Positions 1 to 9,490 of a stretch of DNA of 64,000 nt are shown here, piece by piece; within the stretch, counting starts at the first letter, position 1, and every line of letters begins with the position of its first letter. The notes under the pieces were generated by a model, which saw only the letters and a program-made list of their open reading frames with translations, made no database searches and was not told where the DNA came from. Where the stretch lies: NCBI RefSeq assembly GCF_900112365.1, contig NZ_FOLQ01000004.1, positions 62,001 through 126,000 on the forward strand, read 5' to 3'. A program made the translations under genes and the position numbers. This DNA is from Spirosoma endophyticum. GTDB lineage: Bacteria > Bacteroidota > Bacteroidia > Cytophagales > Spirosomataceae.

Positions 1-137
1 GATGGAATAGTAAGCAGGAAGATTGCTTTAAACAGGAATAGAAAGTCAGTTTGGTCTATCATAAAACAAATTAGTATACCCACTTTGCTTTCATACTATT
101 AAAGATTATGGGTGTTCAGGCATCGACCTTTTAAGTC

Positions 138-182
138 ACTAGCGTTGCTGTAAGTTGATAGACAAATTACAGCAACGCTAGT
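138..182. terminator. Perfect 16-bp inverted repeat downstream of the propeller gene
   Basis: Arms at 138-153 and 167-182 are exact reverse complements (ACTAGCGTTGCTGTAA and its complement) with a 13-nt loop. It lies 30 bp past the stop codon of the minus-strand propeller gene, so a terminator role is likely. On the plus strand it is followed by an A-run, so the T-tract is not on the side expected for a classical minus-strand terminator. The rest of 1-212 shows no gene. Confidence 0.6.
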
Positions 183-212
183 AAAAAACAACTCGGGCTT
201 AGAACCTAACAA

Positions 213-2552
213 TTACTGCTTCACCAGTTTCACCGTTTGAACCTGTGTGGGGGTTTGTACTTTAAGGATGTATAGCCCGGTTGAACGGCCGAGTTGCACC
301 TGATGCCGCTCACCAGTACTTACCTGCTCAATACGTTGCTGGCTAACGATTTCACCCTGTTGGTTAACGACGTCCAGACTTACCGATTCATTGCTGACTC
401 CATTTATTTCCACGTCGACGGTTTCATTGCGTGTGGGGTTTCCCAACACCACTACCTGTAACTTACCAACTTCCCCTTCCTCGGCTGCCTTGCGCAGGCC
501 GTTACTGCAACGCGACAACCAGTTCCAGGCAAAACTAGCCGTGCGACCCTGCGAATCCCAGGCTACGATGGTTACGATTGGGTTATCAACATAGGGGTAA
601 AAAATGGCGTCAGGATTCGTGGTTGGCTGAAGGAGTCCCGCTATAGAGTAGCTCATGGGCGGGGTAAAGGTGCCCGAAAATTCAGGTATAAAACGAACAG
701 CACGCAGTTCGGGCCGCGAAGGGGTTCCCGCTCTCATTACGTCACAGTTTAGGAGTGTTGCTCCCGAAACAGAAAATGGCATTGGATCAGCGGCCGATGT
801 GATGATCGTGCACTTTTCACCAACCGCGATAAACTGACCGTTCAGATACCGGATGGCGTTCAGATTGCCAATGTAGTTCGGTGCACTTTTGGGAACCGGA
901 TTCAGGCCATCAGTAGTCGTCAGGATGGACGTATTGCCCGCAATAACGAACTGGCCGTTTCCGAACGTAATGCTGCCCGTATTGGCCCCGGACGAGCTGC
1001 CGCTGCCCGTCCAGGTGATGCCATCGACAGACCGACGAACATTGCCCCCTCCACTACCAACGGCCACAAAGTAGCCATTGCCATACGCGATTCCGCTCAA
1101 CGTATTGGTCGTGTTGGAGACGCGGCTCGTCCAGATGCTGCCATCCGGTGAGGTACAAATAGCCCCATTACTGCCGACGGCCACAAACAGACCATTCCCG
1201 TAAGCGATATCGATAAGACCCGACGGTGGCTGTGTCGAGGCTGGCGTCCAGGTCAATCCGTTGGTCGACACAATGGGGAGCCCCGTACCAACGGCCACAA
1301 ACCGGTTCTTGCCGTAGACAATAGCTTTATAGCTGCTCCCCAGTTTCCGAAACGTCCAGGCGGTTCCATCCGGCGACGTTAAAATATGACCATAGTAGCC
1401 TACGGACGCAAATAACCCCTGCCCGAACGCCACATCGCTGGGGGCTGGATAGGCAGGAAATTCAGTACGGTTGAAGGTAACTCCATCAGTCGAGACCAGA
1501 AGCTGAGCTGTCGATCCAGTATTGTAGCTGTTTCCGAATGTTACATACCGGCCGTTCCCGTAGGCTGCGCTACTCAGATTGCTCTGCCCGTCGGGGGCGC
1601 TGGTGGCCTGCCAGGTGACTCCATCAGTGGATCGCCGGATGCTGGTGCCAACCATTACAAATTGATTGTTGGCGTAGATAACACCCTGCATGGTTTCCAG
1701 TAAACCGATATCGCGTTTGGTCCAGGTGATGGCATTGGATGAAGTCAGCACGGCTCCGTAATATCCCACCGCCACAAACTGACCGTTGCCGTAGGTAATA
1801 TCGTATAGATTGTAGTCGGTACCACCGGCCGGTAGCTGCGTGGTCCAGGTGATCCCATCGGTTGAAATCAGCCGTTCATTCGTTGGATAACCGCCCACGG
1901 CTACGTACTTCCCATTGCCGTAGGCGACATCTTCCATAGCCAACCCCGAACTAGTCTGGCGCCTGGTCCAGGTGATTCCGTTTGGGGATGTGAATATCAT
2001 GCCTCCGTAGCCTACCGCCACGAACTGACCCCCGCCATACGTAACACCCCGCAACGTAGCAGGAACGGGACTATACACGTAGCGCGAGGTCCAGGTGTTG
2101 CCATCCGAAGAGGTTAAAATGGTACTATTCTCACCAACAGCCACATACAACGAACCGCCATACGTAACGTCATTCAACGTTTGGGTGGTTGGCGACGATT
2201 TTGGTGACCAGGAGTAGCCGTTATCACTGCTGCCATAAACGATACCGTTGGCCCCCACCGCTACAACGCCAACAATGGGTGAGCCAGCCGTTACACCGTT
2301 GAGTTGATAACTGGTTCCAATTATTGCTTTCCCCCAGGTAGTTCCGTTCGTGGAAATCGCTACGGTGTTGTTGTCCACTACGCCAATGAACTGACCATAT
2401 TTATAGGTAACTGAACTTAGATTAAACGGCCTGCGTGCAGTCCAGATCGATTGAGCCGTGACGGTCAGGGAGACTATTAAAAACAGACCGATGAGAAGTT
2501 GAGAGAGTAAACAAAATGCCCAATTTGAAGAGCGATACGTAACAGTAGACAT
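213..2552 (-). CDS. Secreted 14-repeat beta-propeller protein with type IX secretion sorting domain
   Basis: The product is about 779 aa. I start at the ATG at 2552 because it directly precedes a signal peptide (hydrophobic stretch ending LTVTAQ); the open frame runs 24 codons further upstream without a signal-like sequence. The body is a tandem array of about 42-residue repeats of the form YGNGxFVAVGxxGxIxTSxDGxTW. I count 14 units, which would fit two seven-bladed propellers, resembling Ycf48/BNR-type repeats. After the array comes a region of about 90 residues, then a C-terminal beta-rich segment of about 80 residues ending VQTVKLVKQ, typical of Por/type IX sorting domains. It is therefore probably exported across the outer membrane and surface-attached or released. 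No catalytic motif is visible. Adhesion or glycan binding is plausible but unproven. It is divergent from the GH127-type gene. Confidence 0.85.
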   Translation of the reverse strand: MSTVTYRSSNWAFCLLSQLLIGLFLIVSLTVTAQSIWTARRPFNLSSVTYKYGQFIGVVDNNTVAISTNGTTWGKAIIGTSYQLNGVTAGSPIVGVVAVGANGIVYGSSDNGYSWSPKSSPTTQTLNDVTYGGSLYVAVGENSTILTSSDGNTWTSRYVYSPVPATLRGVTYGGGQFVAVGYGGMIFTSPNGITWTRRQTSSGLAMEDVAYGNGKYVAVGGYPTNERLISTDGITWTTQLPAGGTDYNLYDITYGNGQFVAVGYYGAVLTSSNAITWTKRDIGLLETMQGVIYANNQFVMVGTSIRRSTDGVTWQATSAPDGQSNLSSAAYGNGRYVTFGNSYNTGSTAQLLVSTDGVTFNRTEFPAYPAPSDVAFGQGLFASVGYYGHILTSPDGTAWTFRKLGSSYKAIVYGKNRFVAVGTGLPIVSTNGLTWTPASTQPPSGLIDIAYGNGLFVAVGSNGAICTSPDGSIWTSRVSNTTNTLSGIAYGNGYFVAVGSGGGNVRRSVDGITWTGSGSSSGANTGSITFGNGQFVIAGNTSILTTTDGLNPVPKSAPNYIGNLNAIRYLNGQFIAVGEKCTIITSAADPMPFSVSGATLLNCDVMRAGTPSRPELRAVRFIPEFSGTFTPPMSYSIAGLLQPTTNPDAIFYPYVDNPIVTIVAWDSQGRTASFAWNWLSRCSNGLRKAAEEGEVGKLQVVVLGNPTRNETVDVEINGVSNESVSLDVVNQQGEIVSQQRIEQVSTGERHQVQLGRSTGLYILKVQTPTQVQTVKLVKQ

Positions 2553-2703
2553 ATAATTCGTTTGCGTTAAATGTTCGTCCCTTTTGTCGGAAAGGAGATT
2601 GTGGAGGGTAACACGCTTGAGCAAACGGTAAAACTGAACATCGAAAATTGCTGAGCTTTATTGAAGTTATAGATATACATCAGATTACCTCACTACTGTA
2701 TAA

Positions 2704-2740
2704 GCTAACATCCTACAATTTCCAGCGAAAATAGAAGAGC
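2704..2740 (+). promoter_or_regulatory. Operator-like motif upstream of the GH127-type gene
   Basis: TACAATTTCCAGCGAAAAT (2714-2732) lies 59 bp before the ATG at 2791. It is preceded by GCTAACAT, as in the copy at 11834-11874: 25 of 29 aligned positions are identical. A third related copy is at 6121-6152. The ATTT...AAAAT ends are imperfectly symmetric. Regulatory function is inferred from recurrence upstream of glycan genes only. Confidence 0.45.
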
Positions 2741-2790
2741 TAAAAAGAGTTTTTTGCTATTAATTTTGGCTTTTATACTATTTAACTAGC

Positions 2791-4830
2791 ATGGGTTCTA
2801 CAATTAGGCTAACCAAAACCGCTTTATTGGCTTTCGCTCTGTCACCCCTGGCGCAGGTTACGTTTGCTCAAACCAAAGCGCTGGTCAATACGTCGCAGAG
2901 CAAGTTTGCGCGGCTGGAAAGCACGGACCTGAACGCCGTGAAATGGACGACGGGCTTCTGGGCTGATCGGTTTGCCGTGTGCCGCGATTCGATGGTGCCG
3001 CATTTGTGGGATACTTACACCGATGCGAAGGTCAGTCACTCGTTTCGAAATTTTGAGATAGCGGCTGGTTTGGAAGAAGGGAATTTCAAAGGTCCTTCCT
3101 TCCACGATGGTGATTTCTATAAAACCCTGGAGTCGGTGGCGAGTATGTATGCGCTCACCAAAGACAAAAAGCTGGACGAACAGATGGACAAAGCCATTGC
3201 GGTGATCGGCAAAGCGCAGGCACCCGATGGCTACGTATACACAAAGGCGATTATCCAGCAAAAGAAGTCCGGCGAAAAGAAGATGTTCGACGATAAGCTC
3301 AGTTTCGAGGCTTATAACTTCGGGCATCTGATGACGGCGGCCTGTGTGCATTACCGCGCAACGGGCAAAACGTCGTTGCTGAACATTGCCAAAAAAGCCA
3401 CCGATTTTCTGATTGGTTTTTACAACAACGCCAGCCCCGAGCAGGCACGTAACGCCATTTGTCCGTCGCACTACATGGGCATCACGGAGATGTACCGCAC
3501 CACCCGCGATCCGAAATACCTGGCCTTAGCCCAAAAATTGATTGACATTCGGGGACTTTCGGAAGGAACAGACGACAACTCGGACCGCGTGCCGTTCCGG
3601 CAAATGAAAAAGGTGATCGGTCATGCTGTTCGGGCCAATTACCTGTTCGCCGGTGCCGCCGATGTGTTTGCTGAAACCGGCGACAGTACGTTGCTATCTA
3701 CGCTCGATTTGATGTGGAATGACGTAGTGAATCGCAAAATGTACGTTACGGGCGGCTGTGGGGCGCTGTACGACGGTGTTTCGCCCGAAGGCACTGCCTA
3801 CAAACCCGATACAGTGCAGAAGATCCATCAGGCGTATGGCAAAGCGTATCAGTTACCGAATCATTCGGCTCACAATGAAACCTGCGCCAACATCGGTAAC
3901 CTGCTCTGGAATTACCGGATGCTGCAAATTACGGGCGAGGCCAAGTATGCCGACGTGATGGAACTGGAACTGTACAACGCGATTCTGTCGGGTGTGAACC
4001 TGGGCGGCACAAAATTTTTCTATACGAATCCACTGAGCGCGTCGGACGATTACCCGTATCAAATGCGCTGGATGGGCGGCCGTCAACCCTACATCCGGCT
4101 GTCGAACTGCTGCCCGCCCAACACGGTACGTACCATGGCCGAAGTGAGCAGTTACGCGTACAGTATTTCTGACAAAGGGCTGTGGGTGAACCTGTTTGGC
4201 GGCAGTCAGCTGAACACTACGTTGAAAGACGGTTCGGCACTACGTCTGACGCAAACCACAAATTACCCCTGGGATGGCACCGTCACTCTCCAACTGGAAC
4301 AAGGGCCCGCGAAACCCTTTTCGGTATTTGTTCGTATTCCCGGCTGGTGCCAGGGCGCAACCATTAAAGTGAATGGTACTACGTTGTCAAAAGCGGTTCA
4401 GTCAGGCGAATACGCCGAAATCAACCGGACCTGGAAAGCTGGCGATAAGGTGGAAATCAGTTTGCCAATGCCAGTAAAACTCATTGAGTCGAATCCGCTG
4501 GTTGAGGAAAACCGCAATCAGGTGGCCGTCAAACGCGGGCCGATTGTGTATTGTCTGGAATCAGTAGATAACCAGAAAACGAAGCTGACCAACGTAGCAT
4601 TGTCGTCAAAAAATGACTTTAAACCAACGCTCACCAGGATCGATAACAGCGACATGATGGCGCTGGAAGGCGACGCAAAACTCATCAACGAAGGCAACTG
4701 GACGAACCAACTCTATCGCGAAGTGTCAGACAGAGCACCTGCTTCCACCCGCATTCGTCTGATTCCGTACTACGCCTGGGCGAATCGCGGGCATTCGGAA
4801 ATGGAAGTCTGGATTCCATTTATTCGGTAA
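2791..4830 (+). CDS. GH127-family beta-L-arabinofuranosidase-like glycoside hydrolase (DUF1680)
   Basis: The product is 679 aa with a Sec signal peptide (cleavage probably after ...VTFA). The sequence matches the GH127/DUF1680 pattern: an N-terminal alpha/alpha barrel, then beta-sandwich regions. The metal-site residues known from the HypBA1 family are present: Glu363 and Cys365 in NETCAN, and Cys440-Cys441 in SNCCPPN, the first of which corresponds to the cysteine nucleophile. Family members release beta-L-arabinofuranose from plant glycans, and one characterised relative acts on aceric acid in rhamnogalacturonan II. Location should be periplasmic. It is transcribed alone, convergent with the next gene, and has an operator-like motif upstream. 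The exact sugar released cannot be read from sequence. Confidence 0.9.
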   Translation: MGSTIRLTKTALLAFALSPLAQVTFAQTKALVNTSQSKFARLESTDLNAVKWTTGFWADRFAVCRDSMVPHLWDTYTDAKVSHSFRNFEIAAGLEEGNFKGPSFHDGDFYKTLESVASMYALTKDKKLDEQMDKAIAVIGKAQAPDGYVYTKAIIQQKKSGEKKMFDDKLSFEAYNFGHLMTAACVHYRATGKTSLLNIAKKATDFLIGFYNNASPEQARNAICPSHYMGITEMYRTTRDPKYLALAQKLIDIRGLSEGTDDNSDRVPFRQMKKVIGHAVRANYLFAGAADVFAETGDSTLLSTLDLMWNDVVNRKMYVTGGCGALYDGVSPEGTAYKPDTVQKIHQAYGKAYQLPNHSAHNETCANIGNLLWNYRMLQITGEAKYADVMELELYNAILSGVNLGGTKFFYTNPLSASDDYPYQMRWMGGRQPYIRLSNCCPPNTVRTMAEVSSYAYSISDKGLWVNLFGGSQLNTTLKDGSALRLTQTTNYPWDGTVTLQLEQGPAKPFSVFVRIPGWCQGATIKVNGTTLSKAVQSGEYAEINRTWKAGDKVEISLPMPVKLIESNPLVEENRNQVAVKRGPIVYCLESVDNQKTKLTNVALSSKNDFKPTLTRIDNSDMMALEGDAKLINEGNWTNQLYREVSDRAPASTRIRLIPYYAWANRGHSEMEVWIPFIR

Positions 4831-4858
4831 GATTAGATGGGGGTTAAGAGTATATCAA

Positions 4859-5938
4859 TTAGCCTTCCGCTTCGGTTATTTTTTCGTTTGCTTCTTTCAG
4901 ATCATCGCTTTCAGGCTGAGGAATCTCTACATTCTTTGCTATTCGCTCACCTACGTAGGTCAACGAAATTAGCATGGGAAAATGATCGGAGCCGCAGTTG
5001 GGTAAACGTCGGATGGCTTGCAACTGGAAATGGGGAGACACGAAAACATGGTCAAGGGGCCAGCGTAAAAAAAAGTAGTTGGCATGAAACGTATTGTACA
5101 ACCCCCGGCCGATCCGCGGGTCGAGCAAACCGCTAATTCGCTGGAACAAACGGGTGGTGTGCGACCACGCTACGTCATTCAAATCGCCAGCGACAATAAT
5201 TGGTCCCGACTTGGTTCGGGCTTCTTTTCCAACCAGCAGCAATTCGGCATCCCGTTCGGTTGATCGGTAATGTTCCGTTGGACTTGGCGGCATCGGATGA
5301 ACCCCGTAAAAGTGCACCAACTGGCCGGATGGCAACTCAAGTTGTGCGTACATTGAAGGAATATCATCCTGAATCAGAAAACGCAGTTCATGGAAACGGA
5401 TCGGAAAACGGGAATAGAACAGCATACCATAGGTATTTTCCAGCGGATGCAGTAGTCTAAACGGATAATCATCTTCTAGATCAGCCAATTTATTCTGCCA
5501 CTCCTGATTGGCTTCCAGTACTAAAAGTACGTCCGGCTTATGCTTTTTGGCCAGCGCCAGCACTTCGGGCATGTGCGTGTTCTCCATAAACACGTTCGCG
5601 GTCAACACCCGGATCGTGTTTTCTTCCGCGTGCGTCTTCCCCTTCGGTTGAGAAAACGACAGTACCTGTTTTTTGTGGAAGGGCGTAAAGGGATAAACCA
5701 GCCAGGCCTGATAAACCAGTGTGAGCAACAAACCGGTGGGCACAATGAGTAAAATACCATCCATATGATGCCCAAGCAAAAGCCAGCCCAACAGACCCAG
5801 TGCTGCCAGTAGAGTCAGTTGCAAATGCGGAAAATCCCAGATGCGAATCCACCAGTAATCTAGTCTGACCAGGTTAAGGAACGAAGCAACTGTGATTCCT
5901 ATCGAGTAGGCGAGCAGGATTACATCAAGAGTGGGCAT
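4859..5938 (-). CDS. Membrane-anchored endonuclease/exonuclease/phosphatase family protein
   Basis: The product is 359 aa. Residues 1 to about 85 form three hydrophobic helices, and the rest is an EEP (DNase I-like) domain. Its motifs are visible: an LEAN-type glutamate segment, GDLNDVAWS, and the C-terminal SDHFPM with the catalytic His. The family hydrolyses phosphodiester bonds in nucleic acids, phospholipids or inositol phosphates; the substrate here is unknown. The catalytic part is probably on the periplasmic side. The C-terminus ends in a charged tail rich in Glu, Lys and Asp. It is convergent with the GH127-type gene, with only 28 bp between the stops, and is probably not part of the glycan locus. 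Confidence 0.85.
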   Translation of the reverse strand: MPTLDVILLAYSIGITVASFLNLVRLDYWWIRIWDFPHLQLTLLAALGLLGWLLLGHHMDGILLIVPTGLLLTLVYQAWLVYPFTPFHKKQVLSFSQPKGKTHAEENTIRVLTANVFMENTHMPEVLALAKKHKPDVLLVLEANQEWQNKLADLEDDYPFRLLHPLENTYGMLFYSRFPIRFHELRFLIQDDIPSMYAQLELPSGQLVHFYGVHPMPPSPTEHYRSTERDAELLLVGKEARTKSGPIIVAGDLNDVAWSHTTRLFQRISGLLDPRIGRGLYNTFHANYFFLRWPLDHVFVSPHFQLQAIRRLPNCGSDHFPMLISLTYVGERIAKNVEIPQPESDDLKEANEKITEAEG

Positions 5939-6120
5939 GAGTGAGCAAAAGCGATTAACAGATTAACTTCGAAAAATATCATGTGGTTTATACCCTGACC
6001 AGACAGCCTGGTAGATTGCGAAAATCCAATGGCTGCTTAGTTACCTGTCTGATTATAATGTCCTTCTTGGCATCCACCTAAAAGTTCAATATTTTCTAAA
6101 AGTTATACCATGATAAGATA

Positions 6121-6152
6121 GTACAATTTTTAGGAAAAATGGTGGAAAATGA
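6121..6152 (+). promoter_or_regulatory. Operator-like motif upstream of SusC/SusD pair 1
   Basis: TACAATTTTTAGGAAAAAT (6122-6140) contains the inverted repeat ATTTTT-AGG-AAAAAT. The following GGTGGAAAATGA matches the copy at 11844-11874 (TGGTGGAGATTGA). It lies 184 bp before the susC start, inside the 385-bp gap 5939-6323. That gap also holds an imperfect hairpin with TTCCCG/CGGGAA arms at 6191-6216 and no gene. Confidence 0.45.
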
Positions 6153-6323
6153 CGCCATTAAAATCAACTAAGTTTGTCGACTCTATCAACTTCCCGAAAA
6201 CACTGGCTTGCGGGAAATTTCGTTGGGAGAGGTTACTAGTTGCGTACTACAGCTAAATAATCTTTCTGAATTTCAATACCTTATCAATTATATCCCTAAA
6301 TCAAACTCTTCAACAATACAGGC

Positions 6324-9300
6324 ATGAAGTATATTCACACTTGGTTTATTGGTCTTCTCGGGCTGGTTCAAGTGGTTTTTCCGGATGAAGTTTTTTCGCA
6401 AATAGTTGCCAGTAATCAGCCGCGCTACGAAACGATCCAATCCGCACAAATCACTCCACAGCCATCAGTCGACAAGGTAATTAAGGGGACGGTCAAGGAC
6501 GAAAATGGGCAGGCCTTACCAGGCGTAAGTGTGGTTATCAAAAATACGAGTCAGGGCACTACGACCGATCCGAATGGAGCCTATCAACTCACCGTTCCCG
6601 ATGCGGGCACCACCCTGGTTTTCAGCTTTGTGGGCTATCTGCCTCAGGAAGTACCGATCGGCAATCAATCCGAAGTCAATACTACCCTCCAGGTCGATAC
6701 GAAGCAACTGAATGAAGTCGTCGTGGTGGGCTACGGCACCCAGCGTAAACGCGATTTGACCGGTTCGGTGGTGTCGATCAAAGGCGATGAAGTAACCAAA
6801 GTACCGGTTACGTCGCCCATTGAAGCGCTTCAGGGAAAGATTCCCGGTGCCGACATTTCGCGGACGAGCGGCTACGCGGGCCAGGGGCCTTCTATCCGGA
6901 TTCGGGGCAACCGCTCCATTGCGAATCCGAGCAGTTCCAACAACGTACTGTACATTGTGGATGGTGTACAGGGCGTGAACGCAGCCGATATCAACCCCAA
7001 TGATATTCAGACGATTGACGTATTGAAAGATGCTTCCTCTACGGCTATTTACGGTTCGCGCGGGGCGAACGGCGTTATTATCATTACCACCAAGCGCGGT
7101 TCGGGCGGCAAGCCCAAACTAAGCCTTAATTCCTACGCCGGAATTTCGGAAGTGGCGGGTTATGGCGCGTTTATGACGGGACCCGAATACATTGCCTTCC
7201 GGCGCGAAGCCTACCGGGCATCGGGCACCTGGACCAGCCCCGCCGACGATTCGAAGATATTTAATGCCAATCAGTTAGATGCTATCCAGAAGCAGCAGTT
7301 CCCGGTGTGGCCCGATCTGATACTACAGCCCGGATTTCAGCAGAACCATCAGTTGGGTATTACGGGCGGTACCGATAAAACCAAGATTTACTTCTCGGGT
7401 GAATATTTCCAGGAAAAAGGGCTGATGAAACTGGATGAATACAACCGGTATTCGGCCCGACTGAACATCGACCAGACGATCAACGACTGGGTGAAAGTGG
7501 GTATACAGACTCAACTGGCTTATATCGATAACGATATCCGCCGGGACCCCTTCAACCGGGCATCGAGCATTTTGCCACTGGGTACGCCCTACGACGCAAA
7601 CGGGGCCTTTATCCCGTTTCCGTTAGGTGGCAGCATCATTAACCCGCTGGCCGACGAACAACCTAACGCCTATAAACGGAACACAAAAACGAACCGGGGT
7701 ACATTATCGACCTACCTCGAACTGACACCCTTCAATGGGTTTTCGATTCGCTCAACGCTGGGCGCTATTTTTTCGACCTCCGAAGCGGGCAGTTATTACG
7801 GCGTAAACACGATTGATGGCGCCGGAAGTCGGGCGCAGGCCTCGATCACCAACAACCAGAGCCGCAACCTGAGCTGGGAGAACGTATTCACGTACAAGCG
7901 GACCATTCAGGATCACGCGTTCACGATTACGGGCGTAACCAGCTACCTGACCTTTACCAATACGTCGAGTTTTGCGGGGGGTAATAACCAGCTGATACCG
8001 GCCCAGTTTTTTTATAACCTGGCGGCCGCTAACCAGAACCCATTTTGGGGAAGTGGCTATAGCCAGAATAAGCTGATTTCGTTTACCGGACGTATCAATT
8101 ATAGCTGGAAAGACAAATACCTGCTGACCGTTACGGGACGTAGCGACGGATCGTCTAAATTGGGCGCTGGCCATAACTGGGCCTTTTTCCCCTCGGCAGG
8201 CTTGGGCTGGCGTATCAGCGACGAGCCGTTTATGAAAAATCAGAAGGTGATAACAGACTTGAAATTACGGGCCAGCTATGGCGTATCGGGCAACGACGTG
8301 ATCAACCCCTATGCAACTCAGAATTCCCTGTCAACGGTTTCCTTTGCCTATAGCGATGCCAATGCGGCCAATGCGTACCTGATCAGCCCAACCATTGGCA
8401 ATCAGGATTTGAGATGGGAATTGACCACCACCGCTGACGTTGGACTGGACGTGGGGCTGCTCAACAATCGAATTACGGCCAATATCGATTATTACAATGC
8501 CCGCACGAACGACCTTATTTTCCCGTATACACTTCCGCTGCTGACGGGCGTAACCACGGTGAACCGGAATATTGGCGTTACCCGGAACAAGGGTCTTGAG
8601 ATTGGCATTACGACGCAAAATATTAACAAGAAAGGCCTCAGCTGGTCAACGAATCTAACGTTTGCCCGCAACCAGGAACGTATCGTTTCGCTGCCCAACG
8701 GCAACGTCATCGCCGATGATTACCGAAATTCGCTCATCGAAGGCCAGCCATCGCAGATTTACTACGATTACAAAAAGATCGGTATCTGGCAGTCAGGCGA
8801 AGAATCGGAAGCGGCCAAATTCAACGCTATTCCCGGCGATATCAAAATTGCTGACCTGAACGGCGATGGCAAAATCGACGGAACCGACCGAACCATTATC
8901 GGCTCCCGCGTGCCGCAATGGACGGGCGGCTTAAGCAACGACATTCGGTATAAAGGCTTCGATCTGAACGTATTGCTGGTGGCTCGCGCAGGTCAGTGGA
9001 TCAGCTCAGATTATTACGCAAAATACACCCGGAACGCCAGCAGCAACGGCGCCAGCATCGACTACTGGACCCCCGAAAACCCAACCAACGAATACCCACG
9101 CCCGAACGCCACCCGTAGCTCGACCTACGTAACGACGCTGACCGAACGGCAGGCTTCGTTTGTCAAAATCAGGAACATAACCCTGGGGTACATGATCCCG
9201 AAATCAATAACGAATAAGGCCAAAATTGACAACCTGCGGGTGTATGTGTCGGGTAAAAATCTGTACACGCTAAGCAACCTGAAAGACTTTGATCCCGAAG

Positions 9301-9365
9301 GCGAAGGGGTCATTGACCGGCCGCTCAACCGCCTGTACGTGTTTGGCATCAACCTTGGTTTTTAA
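6324..9365 (+). CDS. SusC-family TonB-dependent outer-membrane transporter (pair 1)
   Basis: The product is 1013 aa: a signal peptide, a carboxypeptidase-regulatory-like domain at about residues 50-130 (IKGTVKDENGQALPG), a plug domain introduced by NEVVVVGYGTQRKRDLTG, and a long beta-barrel ending in GINLGF. An EF-hand-like segment DLNGDGKIDGTD is present near the C-terminus, as is common in SusC proteins. It forms the outer-membrane pore that imports oligosaccharides with its SusD lid, energised by TonB. The susD partner follows after 125 bp. That gap holds a 68-bp palindromic element, which may lower expression of the downstream gene. Its ligand cannot be read from sequence. Confidence 0.95.
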   Translation: MKYIHTWFIGLLGLVQVVFPDEVFSQIVASNQPRYETIQSAQITPQPSVDKVIKGTVKDENGQALPGVSVVIKNTSQGTTTDPNGAYQLTVPDAGTTLVFSFVGYLPQEVPIGNQSEVNTTLQVDTKQLNEVVVVGYGTQRKRDLTGSVVSIKGDEVTKVPVTSPIEALQGKIPGADISRTSGYAGQGPSIRIRGNRSIANPSSSNNVLYIVDGVQGVNAADINPNDIQTIDVLKDASSTAIYGSRGANGVIIITTKRGSGGKPKLSLNSYAGISEVAGYGAFMTGPEYIAFRREAYRASGTWTSPADDSKIFNANQLDAIQKQQFPVWPDLILQPGFQQNHQLGITGGTDKTKIYFSGEYFQEKGLMKLDEYNRYSARLNIDQTINDWVKVGIQTQLAYIDNDIRRDPFNRASSILPLGTPYDANGAFIPFPLGGSIINPLADEQPNAYKRNTKTNRGTLSTYLELTPFNGFSIRSTLGAIFSTSEAGSYYGVNTIDGAGSRAQASITNNQSRNLSWENVFTYKRTIQDHAFTITGVTSYLTFTNTSSFAGGNNQLIPAQFFYNLAAANQNPFWGSGYSQNKLISFTGRINYSWKDKYLLTVTGRSDGSSKLGAGHNWAFFPSAGLGWRISDEPFMKNQKVITDLKLRASYGVSGNDVINPYATQNSLSTVSFAYSDANAANAYLISPTIGNQDLRWELTTTADVGLDVGLLNNRITANIDYYNARTNDLIFPYTLPLLTGVTTVNRNIGVTRNKGLEIGITTQNINKKGLSWSTNLTFARNQERIVSLPNGNVIADDYRNSLIEGQPSQIYYDYKKIGIWQSGEESEAAKFNAIPGDIKIADLNGDGKIDGTDRTIIGSRVPQWTGGLSNDIRYKGFDLNVLLVARAGQWISSDYYAKYTRNASSNGASIDYWTPENPTNEYPRPNATRSSTYVTTLTERQASFVKIRNITLGYMIPKSITNKAKIDNLRVYVSGKNLYTLSNLKDFDPEGEGVIDRPLNRLYVFGINLGF

Positions 9366-9368
9366 ATT

Positions 9369-9436
9369 TACCCCCAACCCCCTGAAGGGGGCTTTGGTTG
9401 AGTATGAGGAAAGCCCCCTTCAGGAGGTTGTGGGTA
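9369..9436. repeat. 68-bp palindromic element, copy 1 (between susC and susD)
   Basis: Arms 9369-9395 and 9410-9436 pair at 25 of 27 positions around a 14-nt loop. The stem core is CCCCCTGAAGGGGGCTTT. A near-identical element lies at 28008-28073 in the opposite orientation: its loop, reverse-complemented, matches this loop at 13 of 14 positions. It is therefore a dispersed repeat and not a chance hairpin. It sits between two genes expected to be co-transcribed. Confidence 0.85.
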
Positions 9437-9490
9437 TTCTCGCTCTGGAATAATGTAAATGTCCGTAGGTAATTAATAGGAGCTACATCA

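Noticed and set aside
213-2552. Repeated DNA that could be mistaken for a tandem-repeat or CRISPR-like array
   Set aside because: The repeats are in frame and encode propeller blades, and the spacing of about 125 bp with divergent units does not fit CRISPR.
2842-3471. 209-codon open frame on the minus strand
   Set aside because: It lies wholly inside the GH127-type gene on the opposite strand, has no recognisable domain, and reads like a shadow of that gene.
5939-6323. Possible small RNA gene or riboswitch before SusC/SusD pair 1
   Set aside because: Only a short imperfect hairpin and an operator-like motif are visible; no conserved aptamer or terminator arrangement is recognisable.
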